Assembly: GCA_024226555.1 (NCBI GenBank)
Contig: JAAELO010000762.1
Coordinates: 1 to 64,000 of the forward strand
Origin: Desulfobacterales bacterium
Lineage (GTDB): Bacteria; Desulfobacterota; Desulfobacteria; Desulfobacterales; JAAELO01
Direction of reading: 5' to 3'
DNA: 64,000 nucleotides
Shown: in pieces, positions 18,512-27,936 of the stretch
How the letters are laid out: each line of letters starts with the position of its first letter
Numbering within the stretch: the stretch's first letter is position 1
Translations under genes and position numbers: made by a program
The notes under the pieces: generated by a model
Told to the model about the DNA's origin: nothing
Seen by the model: the letters and a program-made list of their open reading frames with translations, nothing else
The model's database searches: none

Positions 18512-18548
18512 AGAAGCATTTCACATTTGATGAAATGCTTCTCTTTTT
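18512..18548 (+). terminator. Terminator-like hairpin
   Basis: AGAAGCATTTCA pairs with TGAAATGCTTCT (12 bp, 7-nt loop) followed on the plus strand by CTCTTTTTG. The nearest gene end is that of the minus-strand binding protein at 18553, but the T-run favours plus-strand termination, so a short plus-strand transcript may end here. I see nothing else in the 320-bp gap 18233-18552. Confidence 0.6.
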
Positions 18549-18552
18549 GCGT

Positions 18553-19287
18553 CTACTTTTTTGAACTTGCTTTCTTCATGATTTTAGCAAAGGTTCCGTC
18601 CTTCTTCATTGAAGCAAGTGCTTTCGATATTCTTTCTGAAAGCATTTTTCCTTTTTTATTGCTTTGGAAGGCATAAAAAACATCCTGCCTGGACAGTGGA
18701 ACTCTTTTATCATACTGCATCTGGTTCTTTAAGCCAGCTTGCTCAAAAGCTTTAATACCTGATTTTTCTTCAACAACAAAAGCATCAAACCTTTCGGCAT
18801 TCAGCTTTCTCACATTCAGGACATCCGATGAAGCAACATCAATTTTTATTAAATTATTAGATATGAGTTCAAATACGTATGGATATCCTAATGTTATTCC
18901 GATTCTTTTACCTTCCAAATCTCCCATGGTTCTTAAAACTCTTTTGCCTTTTTTTGTAAAGACATAATCAGCCTTTACGTAGATAAGCTCCGATGATTTT
19001 ATATGTTTTATACCCTTTGGAAAATTAACATCAAGAGCGGGAAAAAGAATATCTGCTTTTTTTGCCATAAACTTATGTATAGCTCCTTTTGGAGATACGA
19101 CTATTATTCTATAATCAACCCCAGCTCTTTTCCCAATTTCATGTGTCAGTTCGATAAAAACTCCTTTTTTATTATCAATAACCATTAAAGGAATTCTAAA
19201 GGTAGTAAAAATTACTTTTTCAGCATAACAATTTGCAGAAATTATTAAAAAAACTGTTAAAAATAAAGCTAAAATTCTATTCTTCAT
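18553..19287 (-). CDS. Periplasmic solute-binding protein, family 3 type (orphan)
   Basis: A 244-residue protein with a signal peptide (MKNRILALFLTVFLIISANCYA) and a family 3 binding fold: GVFIELTHEIGKRAGVDYR, then MGDLEGKRIGITLGYPY as the start of lobe 2, and SERISKALASMKKDGTFAKI at the end. Amino acids or small polar molecules are the usual ligands. AAGGATGAAACT precedes the ATG. It lies beside the chemoreceptor gene, so a role in ligand presentation to a sensor is possible, but no transporter genes are present to show import. Confidence 0.75.
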   Translation of the reverse strand: MKNRILALFLTVFLIISANCYAEKVIFTTFRIPLMVIDNKKGVFIELTHEIGKRAGVDYRIIVVSPKGAIHKFMAKKADILFPALDVNFPKGIKHIKSSELIYVKADYVFTKKGKRVLRTMGDLEGKRIGITLGYPYVFELISNNLIKIDVASSDVLNVRKLNAERFDAFVVEEKSGIKAFEQAGLKNQMQYDKRVPLSRQDVFYAFQSNKKGKMLSERISKALASMKKDGTFAKIMKKASSKK

Positions 19288-19492
19288 AGTTTCATCCTTT
19301 ATTAGTGAGCATTAAATTTGTTAAAATATCGAAATTTTTAATTATCTATTCTCTGGAAAGAGAAAAGTACTTCTCTAAATAAAACTACTGAAATAAAGAT
19401 ATTTTTGTAAAGGTAAAGCCTTATGCTTAATTGCAAATAATAGCATAATTTATAAGCTGATTCAAATTTAACGCTTCTTTTGAATTATAGAT

Positions 19493-19622
19493 GGGAACCT
19501 CTAATAATTAGAATTTTGGATAAAATACAAGGTTTGACAAAAAGTAACGAGCCGATTTTATTACAGTTATTTTTTGGAAATAAAGCCGTATTTCGCTAAA
19601 AGGACAGTTATTAGAGATTCCC
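19493..19622. repeat. Family A repeat, full length (A5)
   Basis: A 130-bp copy from GGGAACCTCTAATAATTAG to CAGTTATTAGAGATTCCC with 15-bp inverted ends and the asymmetric interior (TACAAGG...ACGAGCCGATTTTATTACAG). It lies in the 480-bp gap before the broken glycosidase-like gene, which shows no other feature apart from A/T-rich promoter-like sequence. Confidence 0.85.
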
Positions 19623-19774
19623 ATATACAACTTTTTTACTCCTTTTATTAATCAACTCATAGTTATTTTAAAACAGTTTGATATTTTACTTATACCTTTC
19701 GCTCTAATTATATTGATACATTACAGGCAATCTTCATAATAGATTAAATTCAGCATTATTTAATGGAGTTTATT

Positions 19775-20889
19775 ATGAAAAAAACATTTTTAATATTTGC
19801 TTTAATGTTACTAATTGGATGCTCAGAAGATGATGCAAATCCAAATCCAGCAACACCACCAACTAATGAAGTTAAGTGTACAAAAGATCATCAACCAAAA
19901 GGTGATAGATTACTTGGAATGGATATTTTAGATCCCCCGACAGGTGGAACTTTTGATGAAAATTATAGCAAATCAAAAGAATTTGGACTGCAGTTCACTG
20001 GTCTTCATATTCCATGGGATAAAATTGAGCAAACCCCAGGAAACTTAAAAGATCCTGACGATTCTCTTTCATCAATGAACTCATTTTGCAGCGATAAAAA
20101 TATCAAACTATCTCTAACAATAAGACCAATTGATTTAACAGGTAAAACAGTTCCAACAGATTTAATTAATTCCAGATTTAACGCAGTAATAATGAAAAAC
20201 AGATTTAAAAATCTTATCGATTTTATATTTACAAAAATTGATTATACACTTTTAACCTCTCTTCAAATTGGAAATGAAATAGATCATTATGACACAACTT
20301 CAGAACATCCTGATTTTTGGAGTGACTATGGTGAATTTCTATATGAAATAAGAAGTTATATAGATGTGAAATATCCGGAACTAAAAACGGGATTTACTGT
20401 TACTCTGTTAGGGGTAACAACGGGCAATCATAAAACTTCAGGAATTTTTGAAGCACTCTCAAATGCTGTTCATGTTGTTGGTGTAACATACTACCCCCAA
20501 AATGAAGATTACACAATTATGGAACCGGATGTTGTTAACTCCCATTTCGATGAGATAACAACAAAATTTATGGGAAAAACAATATACATGCAGGAGATTG
20601 GTTACCAGACAAGTTCAGATTGTAATAGCTCTGTTCAAAAACAATCCCGCTTTATATGCAACGTTTTCCATGCATGGGATCAGCATAAGGATATAAAACT
20701 TATGATGTTTGCCCGATTAAATGATGTAACACATGATAAAGCAGAAGAGCTTGGAGGCCCTTATAATGTTACCAACGATAGTTCATCGAATATTTAAGAA
20801 CTCTTGGAATCAGAACCCATGATGGTGTTTTAAAGGAAGGTTTTTCAGAGTTAAGAGACCATACAAACATTCGTGGGTGGGGTATTTAG
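19775..20889 (+). pseudogene. Glycoside-hydrolase-like lipoprotein gene with single-base frameshift
   Basis: The start at 19775 follows a GGAG site and gives a lipoprotein signal (KKTFLIFALMLLIGC). The mature protein resembles a TIM-barrel endo-glycosidase: GLHIPWDKIEQTPG, then QIGNEID with a candidate acid/base Glu, VVGVTYYPQ, and MQEIGYQTS with a candidate nucleophile Glu. The open frame stops at 20797, but a second frame continues as FIEYLRTLGIRTHDG to RGWGI and a stop at 20889, a typical ending for this fold. Adding one T at about 20783 restores a single frame. It is either a recent mutation or an assembly error; the catalytic core is untouched. Confidence 0.65.
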
Positions 20890-20936
20890 AGACATCGTGC
20901 TAAAAACATTTTTTTAACTCACTTTTATTGGAAATA

Positions 20937-21257
20937 TTATTGCTTAGCATATTTTTTTCCCCACAAAGAGATAGAATCAAGAACAGGTTTTAGTTCTCTT
21001 CCTTTCATAGTAAGAGAGTATTCAACTTTTGGTGGTATTTCAGGGAATATCTCTCTTGTTACAATACCATCTTTTTCCATTTTCCTTAATTGCTGGGTTA
21101 ACATTTTAGGACTAATCTCCTCTATCTCTTTTCTAAGTTCCCCAAATCTCATAGTTCCATTAAGAAGTTTATTCAGTATAACTAACACCCATTTATTACC
21201 TATTAACTGAACCGTACTAAATACAGGGCATGAGCATTTAATATTATTTTTCTTCAT
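20937..21257 (-). CDS. HxlR-family transcriptional regulator
   Basis: The 106-residue protein is a winged-helix regulator of the HxlR type: CPVFSTVQLIGNKWVLVIL at the N-terminus, MRFGELRKEIEEISPKMLTQ as the recognition region, and VEYSLTMKGRELKPVLDSI at the end. The conserved Cys near residue 10 is a redox or electrophile sensor in several members. AGGATAAAAA precedes the ATG. It is divergent from the flavin reductase gene at 21450, its likely target, with the operator in the 190-bp gap. Confidence 0.88.
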   Translation of the reverse strand: MKKNNIKCSCPVFSTVQLIGNKWVLVILNKLLNGTMRFGELRKEIEEISPKMLTQQLRKMEKDGIVTREIFPEIPPKVEYSLTMKGRELKPVLDSISLWGKKYAKQ

Positions 21258-21449
21258 TTTTTATCCTATACATTCCATATTTAATACCTTTTAGTAACTA
21301 TATCACTATAAAGTACATACTTTACATTTGATACTTATAAACTTATTGTTACTTAATTGCAATTATTAACCTTCAACTAAAAGAGCTGGCTGGTTTTATA
21401 ATAATTGAGGATATGTCACAAAATGTTACGTATCCTCGAAGAGGAAAAA

Positions 21450-21996
21450 ATGAAAATAACAAACATTATTGGAAGTCCAAGAAAGAATAGCAAAAGTTGT
21501 GAAATAGCAGCTGCATTCTGTAATACAGCTGAAAAAAATGGAGCTGTTATAAACTCATATAAGCTAAATGAAATGAATTTTAGTGGATGTCAGGGATGTT
21601 ATGGATGCAAAAGGGATAAAAATTATTGCGTTATAAAAGATGACTTACAGGAAGTGATAGAAAAAATATCTGAAACAGATGCCCTTGTAATTTCAACCCC
21701 CATTTATATATGGGATGTTCCAGGACAGGTAAAATGCTTTATTGACAGGCTCTATTCTTTCAAGGATTCGGATTGGAAAACAAAACTTTCAGATGGCAAA
21801 AAAGTGATTTTTGTTCAAACCCAGGGTCGTGAAGAAGGGATGTTCAAAAATGTATCTGAAAAATATGAACAAATTATGAAAACACTCGGTTTTTCAGAGG
21901 TTCATATTATCAGAGCCTGTAATTTCGTAAATCCAAACAAAGAGGGTTCCATATGAATTTATAGATGAAGCCAGGGTTCTTGCATCAAAATTTTAA
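21450..21996 (+). pseudogene. NADPH-dependent FMN reductase (flavodoxin fold) with a +1 frameshift near the 3' end
   Basis: ITNIIGSPRKNSKSCEIA is the FMN phosphate-binding loop of the iron-sulfur flavoprotein/NADPH:FMN reductase family; GCQGCYGC is the cysteine motif of this subgroup, and STPIYIWDVPGQVKCFIDR the second flavin contact. The frame stops at 21956. In another frame VPYEFIDEARVLASKF follows and ends at 21996, a normal C-terminus. Removing one G from the GGG at 21944-21946 restores the gene. Only the last helix is affected, so some function may remain. The start at 21450 has an upstream GAGGAAAA site. It is probably regulated by the divergent HxlR gene. Confidence 0.65.
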
Positions 21997-22043
21997 TAGA
22001 TTAATAAAAATGGGTAACTCTAAAACGGTTACCCAATCTATTT

Positions 22044-23219
22044 CTAACTATCAAACCATGAAGAGGTTCTTTTGCAAAATGAAACAAGCATCAGCATTAA
22101 TGGAACTTCAATTAAAACCCCGACAACAGTGGCAAGAGCCGCTCCTGATGAAAGACCAAAGAGCATAACAGATGTTGCTATCGCTACTTCAAAATGGTTT
22201 GAAGCACCTATCATAGCAGCAGGGGCGGCGTCTTCATATTTCAATTTCAATAACTTAGCAGCGCCATAGCCTAAGGCAAAGATCAAAATCGTCTGTATAA
22301 ACAGAGGAATTGCTATCCATAAAATGGTTAATGGATTTGCTGTTATAACATCCCCTTTAAAACTAAATAGTAGAATGAGAGTTAAAAGAAGAGCTCCTAT
22401 GGTAACAGGAGTTAAAACCTGTAGAAATTTATCTTTAAACCAGGTCTCCCCCTTTAATTTAATAACCCATTTTCTTGAAAAATATCCTGCAACAAGTGGA
22501 AGTGCTACATAAATAGCAACAGAAAGAAGAAGTGCCTGCCATGGGATTGGCAGTTTTCCTATTCCAAGTAAAAACCCTCCTAAAACACCATATAAAATAA
22601 GCATTGTAAGAGAGTTGATAGCAACCATAACAAGAGTTAATCCATCATTTCCTCTGGATAGATACCCCCAGACAAGAACCATTGCTGTACAGGGAGCTAT
22701 GCCCAATAAAATACATCCTGCAAAATAGCTTCGCCATAATGGAATTTGTAACATCCTTATTCCATCCTGTAATATAACAACACCAACACCATGGTGCGCG
22801 CCAACTGGCAAATCCAGTCCAAAAGGAATTTTAACAATATCAGTAGCATCAATTCCAATAAACGATTTAAGCAGGTATCCCAGAAAAAATATTGATATTG
22901 CATACATTGTGAATGGTTTTATGCACCAGTTCAAAACAAGTGTTAAAAATACAGGTTTTCCACTTTTTCCAGCTTTAATAACAGAGGTAAAATCTATTTT
23001 TACCATAATGGGATACATCATGAAAAAAAGACAGATCGCAATAGGGATCGAAACTACCGGAGCTCCATTTACATCTATTGACATTCCATCAAGAGTCTTT
23101 GCAAGATCCGGTGCAACCTTGCCTAACAAAATACCACCCACAATACAAAGTCCCACCCAAACAGTTAAATATCGCTCAAAAATGCTTGTCATTTTACGCC
23201 TGGAATTTCCATTTTCCAT
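22044..23219 (-). CDS. acr3: Arsenite efflux permease, ACR3/BASS family
   Basis: A 391-residue membrane protein with about ten transmembrane segments. Family hallmarks include [13 protein letters not shown], the functional cysteine in [19 protein letters not shown], and [21 protein letters not shown] near the end. ACR3 exports arsenite from the cytoplasm using the proton motive force. The ATG at 23219 has a GGAAAGGAATTCAG site; the longer frame is not supported. It is divergent from arsR across a promoter region with matching half-sites, so ArsR probably controls both directions. Confidence 0.92.
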   Translation of the reverse strand: MENGNSRRKMTSIFERYLTVWVGLCIVGGILLGKVAPDLAKTLDGMSIDVNGAPVVSIPIAICLFFMMYPIMVKIDFTSVIKAGKSGKPVFLTLVLNWCIKPFTMYAISIFFLGYLLKSFIGIDATDIVKIPFGLDLPVGAHHGVGVVILQDGIRMLQIPLWRSYFAGCILLGIAPCTAMVLVWGYLSRGNDGLTLVMVAINSLTMLILYGVLGGFLLGIGKLPIPWQALLLSVAIYVALPLVAGYFSRKWVIKLKGETWFKDKFLQVLTPVTIGALLLTLILLFSFKGDVITANPLTILWIAIPLFIQTILIFALGYGAAKLLKLKYEDAAPAAMIGASNHFEVAIATSVMLFGLSSGAALATVVGVLIEVPLMLMLVSFCKRTSSWFDS

Positions 23220-23384
23220 CTGAATTCCTTTCCTTAATTTTTTTAAAATAAGGACAGACACTATTTATTTTTTATTAGTTTTTGATTAGCTCTATATTAG
23301 ATATTTGTTAATAATAGCACAAACCAAAGCCAATTCATTATTTTTTTCTTATTTTCAATCAAATATAAATTTTTTATAAACTTC

Positions 23385-23429
23385 TTGACAATTTCATATA
23401 GATCGCCATATTCTAATTTAACGATATGG
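23385..23429 (+). promoter_or_regulatory. arsR promoter with ArsR-type operator
   Basis: TTGACA at 23385-23390 and TATTCT at 23409-23414 make a sigma-70-like promoter. CCATAT (23406-23411) and ATATGG (23424-23429) form an inverted repeat overlapping the -10 region, the expected place for an ArsR repressor site. Similar half-sites recur at 23814-23828. Confidence 0.6.
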
Positions 23430-23445
23430 AAATTGGAGATAAACT

Positions 23446-23787
23446 ATGAAAACATTTATAAGAGCAATGAAGGCGTTATCAGACCCTAACAGGGTCAAGA
23501 TGGTGAAAATGCTACAGATTAAACCTCTTTGCGTATGTGAAATTAAAGAAGCTCTTGGTATTGCTCAATCCACAGCAAGCAAGCACCTTAAAATTCTGGA
23601 AGATGCTGAACTGGTTGAAAGCTATAAAGATGGTTTATGGGTGAACTACTCTCTTTCAAAAGGAGACTCTCCATATGCATCCGATATGATTGAAAACATG
23701 AAGAACTGGCTTAACGACGAAACAGATATAAAGGAACTGATGGAGATTCTTCCTGGAATTGACCGTCATAGTATAGTTGGAAAATAA
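23446..23787 (+). CDS. arsR: ArsR-family arsenic-responsive repressor
   Basis: The 113-residue winged-helix protein has KPLCVCEIKEALGIAQSTAS, where the CVCE cysteines are the arsenite-binding site of classical ArsR, followed by the recognition helix SKHLKILEDAELVES. Binding of As(III) releases it from the operator. GGAG lies seven bases before the ATG. It is first in the plus-strand operon arsR-permease-thioredoxins-ccdA and divergent from acr3. Confidence 0.92.
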   Translation: MKTFIRAMKALSDPNRVKMVKMLQIKPLCVCEIKEALGIAQSTASKHLKILEDAELVESYKDGLWVNYSLSKGDSPYASDMIENMKNWLNDETDIKELMEILPGIDRHSIVGK

Positions 23788-23809
23788 GTAAACCGCTAAA
23801 AAAATTTAC

Positions 23810-23832
23810 ATTACCATATCGCCATATGGGCA
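23810..23832 (+). promoter_or_regulatory. Second ArsR-type half-site cluster before the permease gene
   Basis: CCATATCGCCATATGG contains direct and inverted copies of the CCATAT half-site seen before arsR. It lies between arsR and the permease gene, so the downstream genes may have their own arsenic-regulated promoter. Confidence 0.5.
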
Positions 23833-23860
23833 TATATAAGAATAAAAACAGGAAGGAATT

Positions 23861-24913
23861 ATGAAATCAAAAACAGATGATAAAAAAATTAACAAAGCTC
23901 TTTTGCTTAATATACTAATGATAACAACGGGTATTACCCTTTGGTGGTTTATTTATAAATCTCTTCCGGAGATTTCATCATGGGCAACGTACTCTCTTTT
24001 GCAAATAGAGAAAGGATCTCACATAGGATCATCCATTGAATTTTTTCTTTATGATACTCCAAAAGTTATGATGCTTTTATTTATAGTTGTATTTGGTGTT
24101 GGAATGATAAGAAGTTTTTTCACACCTGAAAAAACACGGGCTTTCCTTTCCGGAAAAAGTGAATTTGCAGGAAATGTATTTGCAGCACTCCTCGGTATTA
24201 TAACTCCATTTTGTTCCTGCTCAGCTGTTCCTCTTTTTATCGGTTTTGTTACAGCAGGCGTCCCACTAGGTGTTACCTTTTCATTTTTGATTTCAGCCCC
24301 AATGGTTAATGAGATTGCTCTTGGTCTTCTATATGGACTTCTGGGATGGAAAGTTGCAGCTATTTATTTAGCAACCGGTCTTTTCATAGCTATTTCTGCC
24401 GGTTGGGTTATCGGTCGCTTAAATCTGGAAGACCATATTGAAGACTGGGTCAAACAAACAAATGCTTCAGGTCTTGCTATGGAAGAGGAATCATTAACCC
24501 TTAACGATCGGATTATATACGGGTGGGATGCTGTTAAAGAGATATTTGCCAGAGTATGGTTATACGTAATTCTTGGAATTGCAGTGGGTGCCGGAATCCA
24601 CGGATTTGTACCGGAAGGTGTTATGGCCGGAATTATGGGTAAGGATTCAATCTGGTCAGTTCCACTTTCTGTTTTAATAGGTGTTCCAATGTATTCAAAT
24701 GCAGCGGGTGTTATTCCTGTTGTTGAAGCTCTACTTGGAAAAGGTGCTGCCCTTGGTTCTGTTCTGGCATTTATGATGAGTGTTATTGCTCTATCCTTAC
24801 CAGAATTGGTGATCTTAAGAAAAGTACTTAAACCCAAATTAATAGCAGTTTTTGTAGTTGTAGTTTCAAGTGGGATATTATTAGTCGGTTATCTATTTAA
24901 TATCATTCTTTAA
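23861..24913 (+). CDS. Permease of the UPF0718/ArsP (YraQ-like) family
   Basis: A 350-residue membrane protein with about eight to ten helices in two halves. GIITPFCSCSAVPLFIGFVT near residue 120 has the CSCS motif of the family, and FLISAPMVNEIALGL and GVPMYSNAAGVIPVVEALL are its other conserved loops. Members include the methylarsenite exporter ArsP and proteins in arsenic operons of anaerobes. AGGAAGGAATT precedes the ATG. Within this operon, export of trivalent arsenicals is the likely role. Confidence 0.87.
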   Translation: MKSKTDDKKINKALLLNILMITTGITLWWFIYKSLPEISSWATYSLLQIEKGSHIGSSIEFFLYDTPKVMMLLFIVVFGVGMIRSFFTPEKTRAFLSGKSEFAGNVFAALLGIITPFCSCSAVPLFIGFVTAGVPLGVTFSFLISAPMVNEIALGLLYGLLGWKVAAIYLATGLFIAISAGWVIGRLNLEDHIEDWVKQTNASGLAMEEESLTLNDRIIYGWDAVKEIFARVWLYVILGIAVGAGIHGFVPEGVMAGIMGKDSIWSVPLSVLIGVPMYSNAAGVIPVVEALLGKGAALGSVLAFMMSVIALSLPELVILRKVLKPKLIAVFVVVVSSGILLVGYLFNIIL

Positions 24914-24927
24914 AAAAGGAGAAAATC

Positions 24928-25161
24928 ATGGAAATAAAAGTCTTAGGACCTGGATGTAAAAAATGTAGTAAAACTGAGAAACTTGTTCAGGAAGTTATAA
25001 AGGAAACAGGAGTAGATGCCACAGTTGAAAAGGTTACTGATATGATGGAGATTGCGTCATATGGAATATTTGGAACACCTTCTGTCATAGTTGATAATGA
25101 AGTAAAATGCACTGGGAAAGTTCCTAAAAAAGATGAGATTAAGGTATGGCTTTTGAAGTAA
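24928..25161 (+). CDS. Small thioredoxin-like protein (MTH895 / redox-active disulfide type)
   Basis: The 77-residue cytosolic protein has GPGCKKCSKTEKLV with an active-site CxxC (Cys11, Cys14) and YGIFGTPSVIVDNEV with the cis-proline loop. This minimal thioredoxin type typically sits directly after the UPF0718 permease in arsenic operons. It follows the permease by 14 bases with an AAAGGAG site. It probably keeps arsenate-reducing or efflux components reduced. Confidence 0.85.
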   Translation: MEIKVLGPGCKKCSKTEKLVQEVIKETGVDATVEKVTDMMEIASYGIFGTPSVIVDNEVKCTGKVPKKDEIKVWLLK

Positions 25162-25265
25162 ACTAATCAATTTTCACTTATATTTTATATGGAATCTTTA
25201 ATACTATGATAGAACACTTTTTTGTAGTAACAAGGTTAAGATTTCTACCGGAGGCAATAAAATAA

Positions 25266-25691
25266 ATGAAATATTTTTTGTATATTGTAACGATATTTTC
25301 TCTTTTTCTAACTATAACTATGGTTGCGAAAAGCAATTTATCAGCTTCAGATTCCCATGGTGATCAGATTGATTTCGACAAACTACCAATCAAAGGAATG
25401 GTTACTTTAGTGGACCTTGGTGCTAAAAAGTGTATTCCTTGTAAAATGATGGCTCCAATTTTGACAAAACTTGGAAAAAGCTACAGTGGCAAAGCTGTAA
25501 TTGCTTTTATTGATGTCTGGGAAAACAAAGGCCAGGCAAATAAATACAAGATAAGATCTATTCCAACCCAGATATTTTTTGATAGTTCTGGAAAAGAAAT
25601 TTACAGGCATGTTGGTTTTATGAGCGAAAAAGCCATTATTGAACAATTTACAAAAATGGGTGTTAATACTCCTGCCAAAATTAAAGGATAA
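25266..25691 (+). CDS. Periplasmic thioredoxin-family protein
   Basis: A 141-residue protein with an N-terminal signal or anchor segment (YFLYIVTIFSLFLTITMVA) and a thioredoxin domain. KKCIPCKMMAPIL is the CIPC active site, and YKIRSIPTQIFFDSSGKEIYR holds the cis-proline. GGAGG lies upstream of the ATG. The CcdA gene follows by ten bases, so electrons from the cytoplasm would reach this protein through CcdA. Confidence 0.87.
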   Translation: MKYFLYIVTIFSLFLTITMVAKSNLSASDSHGDQIDFDKLPIKGMVTLVDLGAKKCIPCKMMAPILTKLGKSYSGKAVIAFIDVWENKGQANKYKIRSIPTQIFFDSSGKEIYRHVGFMSEKAIIEQFTKMGVNTPAKIKG

Positions 25692-25700
25692 TTTCTGTTT

Positions 25701-26405
25701 ATGCTGGATACAATTTTCCTGACTGTGAATCAATGGATGACAAGTGGAACTATTGTTGCTGCAATTGGGTGTTTTATCTGGGGAATGATCAGTGTGCTTT
25801 TCAGTCCTTGTCATATTGCTTCCATTCCTCTTATTGTCGGTTACGTTGGTGGGCAGGACAAAATGGTTCACCCTAAACAAGCAGGTCTCTATTCCATTCT
25901 CTTTACATCAGGTCTTTTTATAACAATCGCTTTGGTAGGGATCATATGCGCTCTGCTTGGCAGAATGCTCGGAGATGTTGGAAATTACTGGCAGATACTT
26001 GTTGGAACTATTCTTATTTGGGTTTCTTTAGGCATGCTTGGGGTGGAAAAGTGCTCTTTATCCGGAAGCCTTCTATATAAATTAAATATAAAAGGTCTGT
26101 TTGGCGCATTCGTGCTGGGTCTGGCATATGGAGTTCTTTCAGGTTCATGTACTTTTGGTTTCATAGCTCCAATTCTTGCAATTATTACAGTTCAGGAAAA
26201 AATCATAACCGGTATTATTATGATAACACTTTTTGCCACAGGTCACTGCCTTCCAATATTTATTGCCGGAAGTTCAACAGCTATAGTAAAAAAACTGATC
26301 GAAAGTAGTTCCTGGAATGGAGCGGGCATTTGGTTTAGAAAATTAGCTGGATTTACAATTATGGCTTTGGGTGTTTACTTCATTGCAAATCCAATTTTCG
26401 TATAA
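25701..26405 (+). CDS. CcdA/DsbD-like transmembrane electron-transfer protein
   Basis: A 234-residue protein with six transmembrane segments. SVLFSPCHIASIPLIVGYVG holds the first redox Cys and LSGSCTFGFIAPILAII the second; these paired cysteines carry thiol electrons across the membrane in CcdA/DsbD proteins. It is the last gene of the arsenic operon and partners the periplasmic thioredoxin just upstream. The ribosome binding site is weak, which suggests translational coupling. Confidence 0.85.
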   Translation: MLDTIFLTVNQWMTSGTIVAAIGCFIWGMISVLFSPCHIASIPLIVGYVGGQDKMVHPKQAGLYSILFTSGLFITIALVGIICALLGRMLGDVGNYWQILVGTILIWVSLGMLGVEKCSLSGSLLYKLNIKGLFGAFVLGLAYGVLSGSCTFGFIAPILAIITVQEKIITGIIMITLFATGHCLPIFIAGSSTAIVKKLIESSSWNGAGIWFRKLAGFTIMALGVYFIANPIFV

Positions 26406-26560
26406 GTTAGGTATAAAATTAATAGAAGCTATCTCAAAATAGAAAAGAACCACATGAAACAACCTCCTGTAAGCGAACAAAATTAAATCATTTTTGTTCT
26501 ATTGGAAGCTAAACTTTTGAAAAGTTTAACAAACAGATTTTTATTTATAATCGAGATTGG

Positions 26561-26596
26561 TCGTCATTCCCGAGAATATTTTTTAGATGGATTCTA
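26561..26596. repeat. Family D repeat fragment
   Basis: TCGTCATTCCCGAG...GATGGATTC is one half of the dispersed GTCATTCC/GGAATC palindrome. Its end overlaps the stop of the minus-strand gene at 26594. Confidence 0.4.
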
Positions 26597-27316
26597 ATTA
26601 AACCTTACTTTGAGATGAGCACCTATAAACATTAAACCTTCATCAGGGCTTCCATCTGAATCAAGGTACTCAAACTTCAGGAAAACTGCAATTCTGTCCT
26701 CAAAAGGACTTTGAATAAAACCTATAGGATTCATGTTTAATATAGTACTATTCCCTTTACGCTTATATTTGTAGATAGCCTTTTGACCAATAGCCCCTTC
26801 AATAACCAATTTTCCACTTGCCAGCATCTCAATAGTTGCTGGCGGTACCGCTTCAGGTGCTTCAAAAGGTTTGTATTTAAATTTTTCTGTATATGAATCA
26901 AATCTTAAATAGTAGCTTCTACCTTTGTATTTAAAGCTATTACCTCCTGTTACATATCGCTTCTGAGAAACTATTCCAAACTTCTTTAAATATTTCTTAA
27001 ATTCAACCTGATTCTTTTCCCAGATCTCTTCAACAGTTTTAATATTATCCTTTGTTTTCTCTGAAAATGCTTCAATGGTTTTTGTAACAAGCTTCTTATC
27101 CGTAACCATAGACTGAATAACAAAATCATACCGGGGACAAAAACCGCATGCTCCACCAATGTTGTACATAAAAAGATATGCAAAACTACCCTTTTTGGAC
27201 CACCCAATAGGATAGATTTTATTCTTGATTGCAATTTTTAAAGGTTCTGGTGGGGTATCGGCAAATACCAATGATGAAGAAAGTAATATCAATGTGATTA
27301 TAAGTATTTTTTTCAT
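26594..27316 (-). CDS. Secreted protein of unknown function
   Basis: A 240-residue protein with a Sec signal peptide (KKILIITLILLSSSLVFA, cleavage before DTPPEP). The mature part has GGACGFCPRYDFVIQ, whose CGFC could be a redox or disulfide pair, and a lysine- and tyrosine-rich centre. AGGAAGAGAT precedes the ATG. I do not recognise the family. It is convergent with the arsenic operon and appears monocistronic. Confidence 0.6.
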   Translation of the reverse strand: MKKILIITLILLSSSLVFADTPPEPLKIAIKNKIYPIGWSKKGSFAYLFMYNIGGACGFCPRYDFVIQSMVTDKKLVTKTIEAFSEKTKDNIKTVEEIWEKNQVEFKKYLKKFGIVSQKRYVTGGNSFKYKGRSYYLRFDSYTEKFKYKPFEAPEAVPPATIEMLASGKLVIEGAIGQKAIYKYKRKGNSTILNMNPIGFIQSPFEDRIAVFLKFEYLDSDGSPDEGLMFIGAHLKVRFN

Positions 27317-27401
27317 ATCTCTTCCTATCTACGGCGCAAAATATACAACTTTTAAATTTAATAGTAAAACGAATATGTGGTTGAATGACCTGATCCATTT
27401 T

Positions 27402-27532
27402 TTAGTGCTAAGTAAAAAGCTTCTTTTACAAGGCTTTGATTTTATTCAGGCGTGAAGACGTACGTTTTTAGTACTTCGAACGTCTGATAAAATCTATAAC
27501 GCAGTAAATGGAGTTTTTTTACGACGCACTAA
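27402..27532. repeat. Family C repeat (C1)
   Basis: Begins TTAGTGCTAAGTAAAAAG and ends TTTTTTTACGACGCACTAA. The core is GTGAAGACGTACGT...ACTTCGAACGTCTG. The TTAGTGC/GCACTAA ends are inverted. The right end supplies the stop codon of the SUI1 gene. Other copies are at about 40413, 53587 and 62378. Confidence 0.75.
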
Positions 27533-27888
27533 CCGCCGGACTTCTTAGCTTTGAACCCCAACTTAATTAACTCTTCTACTAAGAACTCCCTGTGGTCTCC
27601 CTGTATTTCGATAACACCGTCTTTTACAGCTCCCCCGGTTCCACACTTTTGCTTCAGTTTTTTAGCAAGATCCTTTAGTTCACGATCCTCAAGTGGAAGT
27701 CCGGTAATCAGAGAAACTCCTTTTCCTTTTCTTCCCTTTGTTGATCTTTCAACTCTGACCTTGCCATCACCTTTAGGGGCGCTGGCTTTCTTCTTTTGAC
27801 ACTTACATTTCTTATTCTGCTTACCACACTTTGGACAGATATCCCCAAACTCAGTGGAGTATACTAATTCACTGTTACTATCTCTCAT
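27529..27888 (-). CDS. yciH: SUI1/eIF1-like translation factor (YciH family)
   Basis: The 119-residue protein has an N-terminal zinc-ribbon-like segment (CPKCGKQNKKCKC) and a SUI1 domain: ITGLPLEDRELKDLAKKLKQ, CGTGGAVKDGVIEIQGDHRE and FLVEELIKLGFKAK. Bacterial YciH affects start-codon selection. AAGGTCAATATAA precedes the ATG. The stop codon lies in a family C repeat end, but the conserved domain is complete. Confidence 0.9.
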   Translation of the reverse strand: MRDSNSELVYSTEFGDICPKCGKQNKKCKCQKKKASAPKGDGKVRVERSTKGRKGKGVSLITGLPLEDRELKDLAKKLKQKCGTGGAVKDGVIEIQGDHREFLVEELIKLGFKAKKSGG

Positions 27889-27936
27889 TTATATTGACCT
27901 TTTGATATTATATCTCAAAACTATAAGGAACCTTAC

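Noticed and set aside
18233..18552. Small RNA between the chemoreceptor and the binding protein
   Set aside because: Only the terminator-like hairpin is visible; no promoter or conserved structure can be supported.
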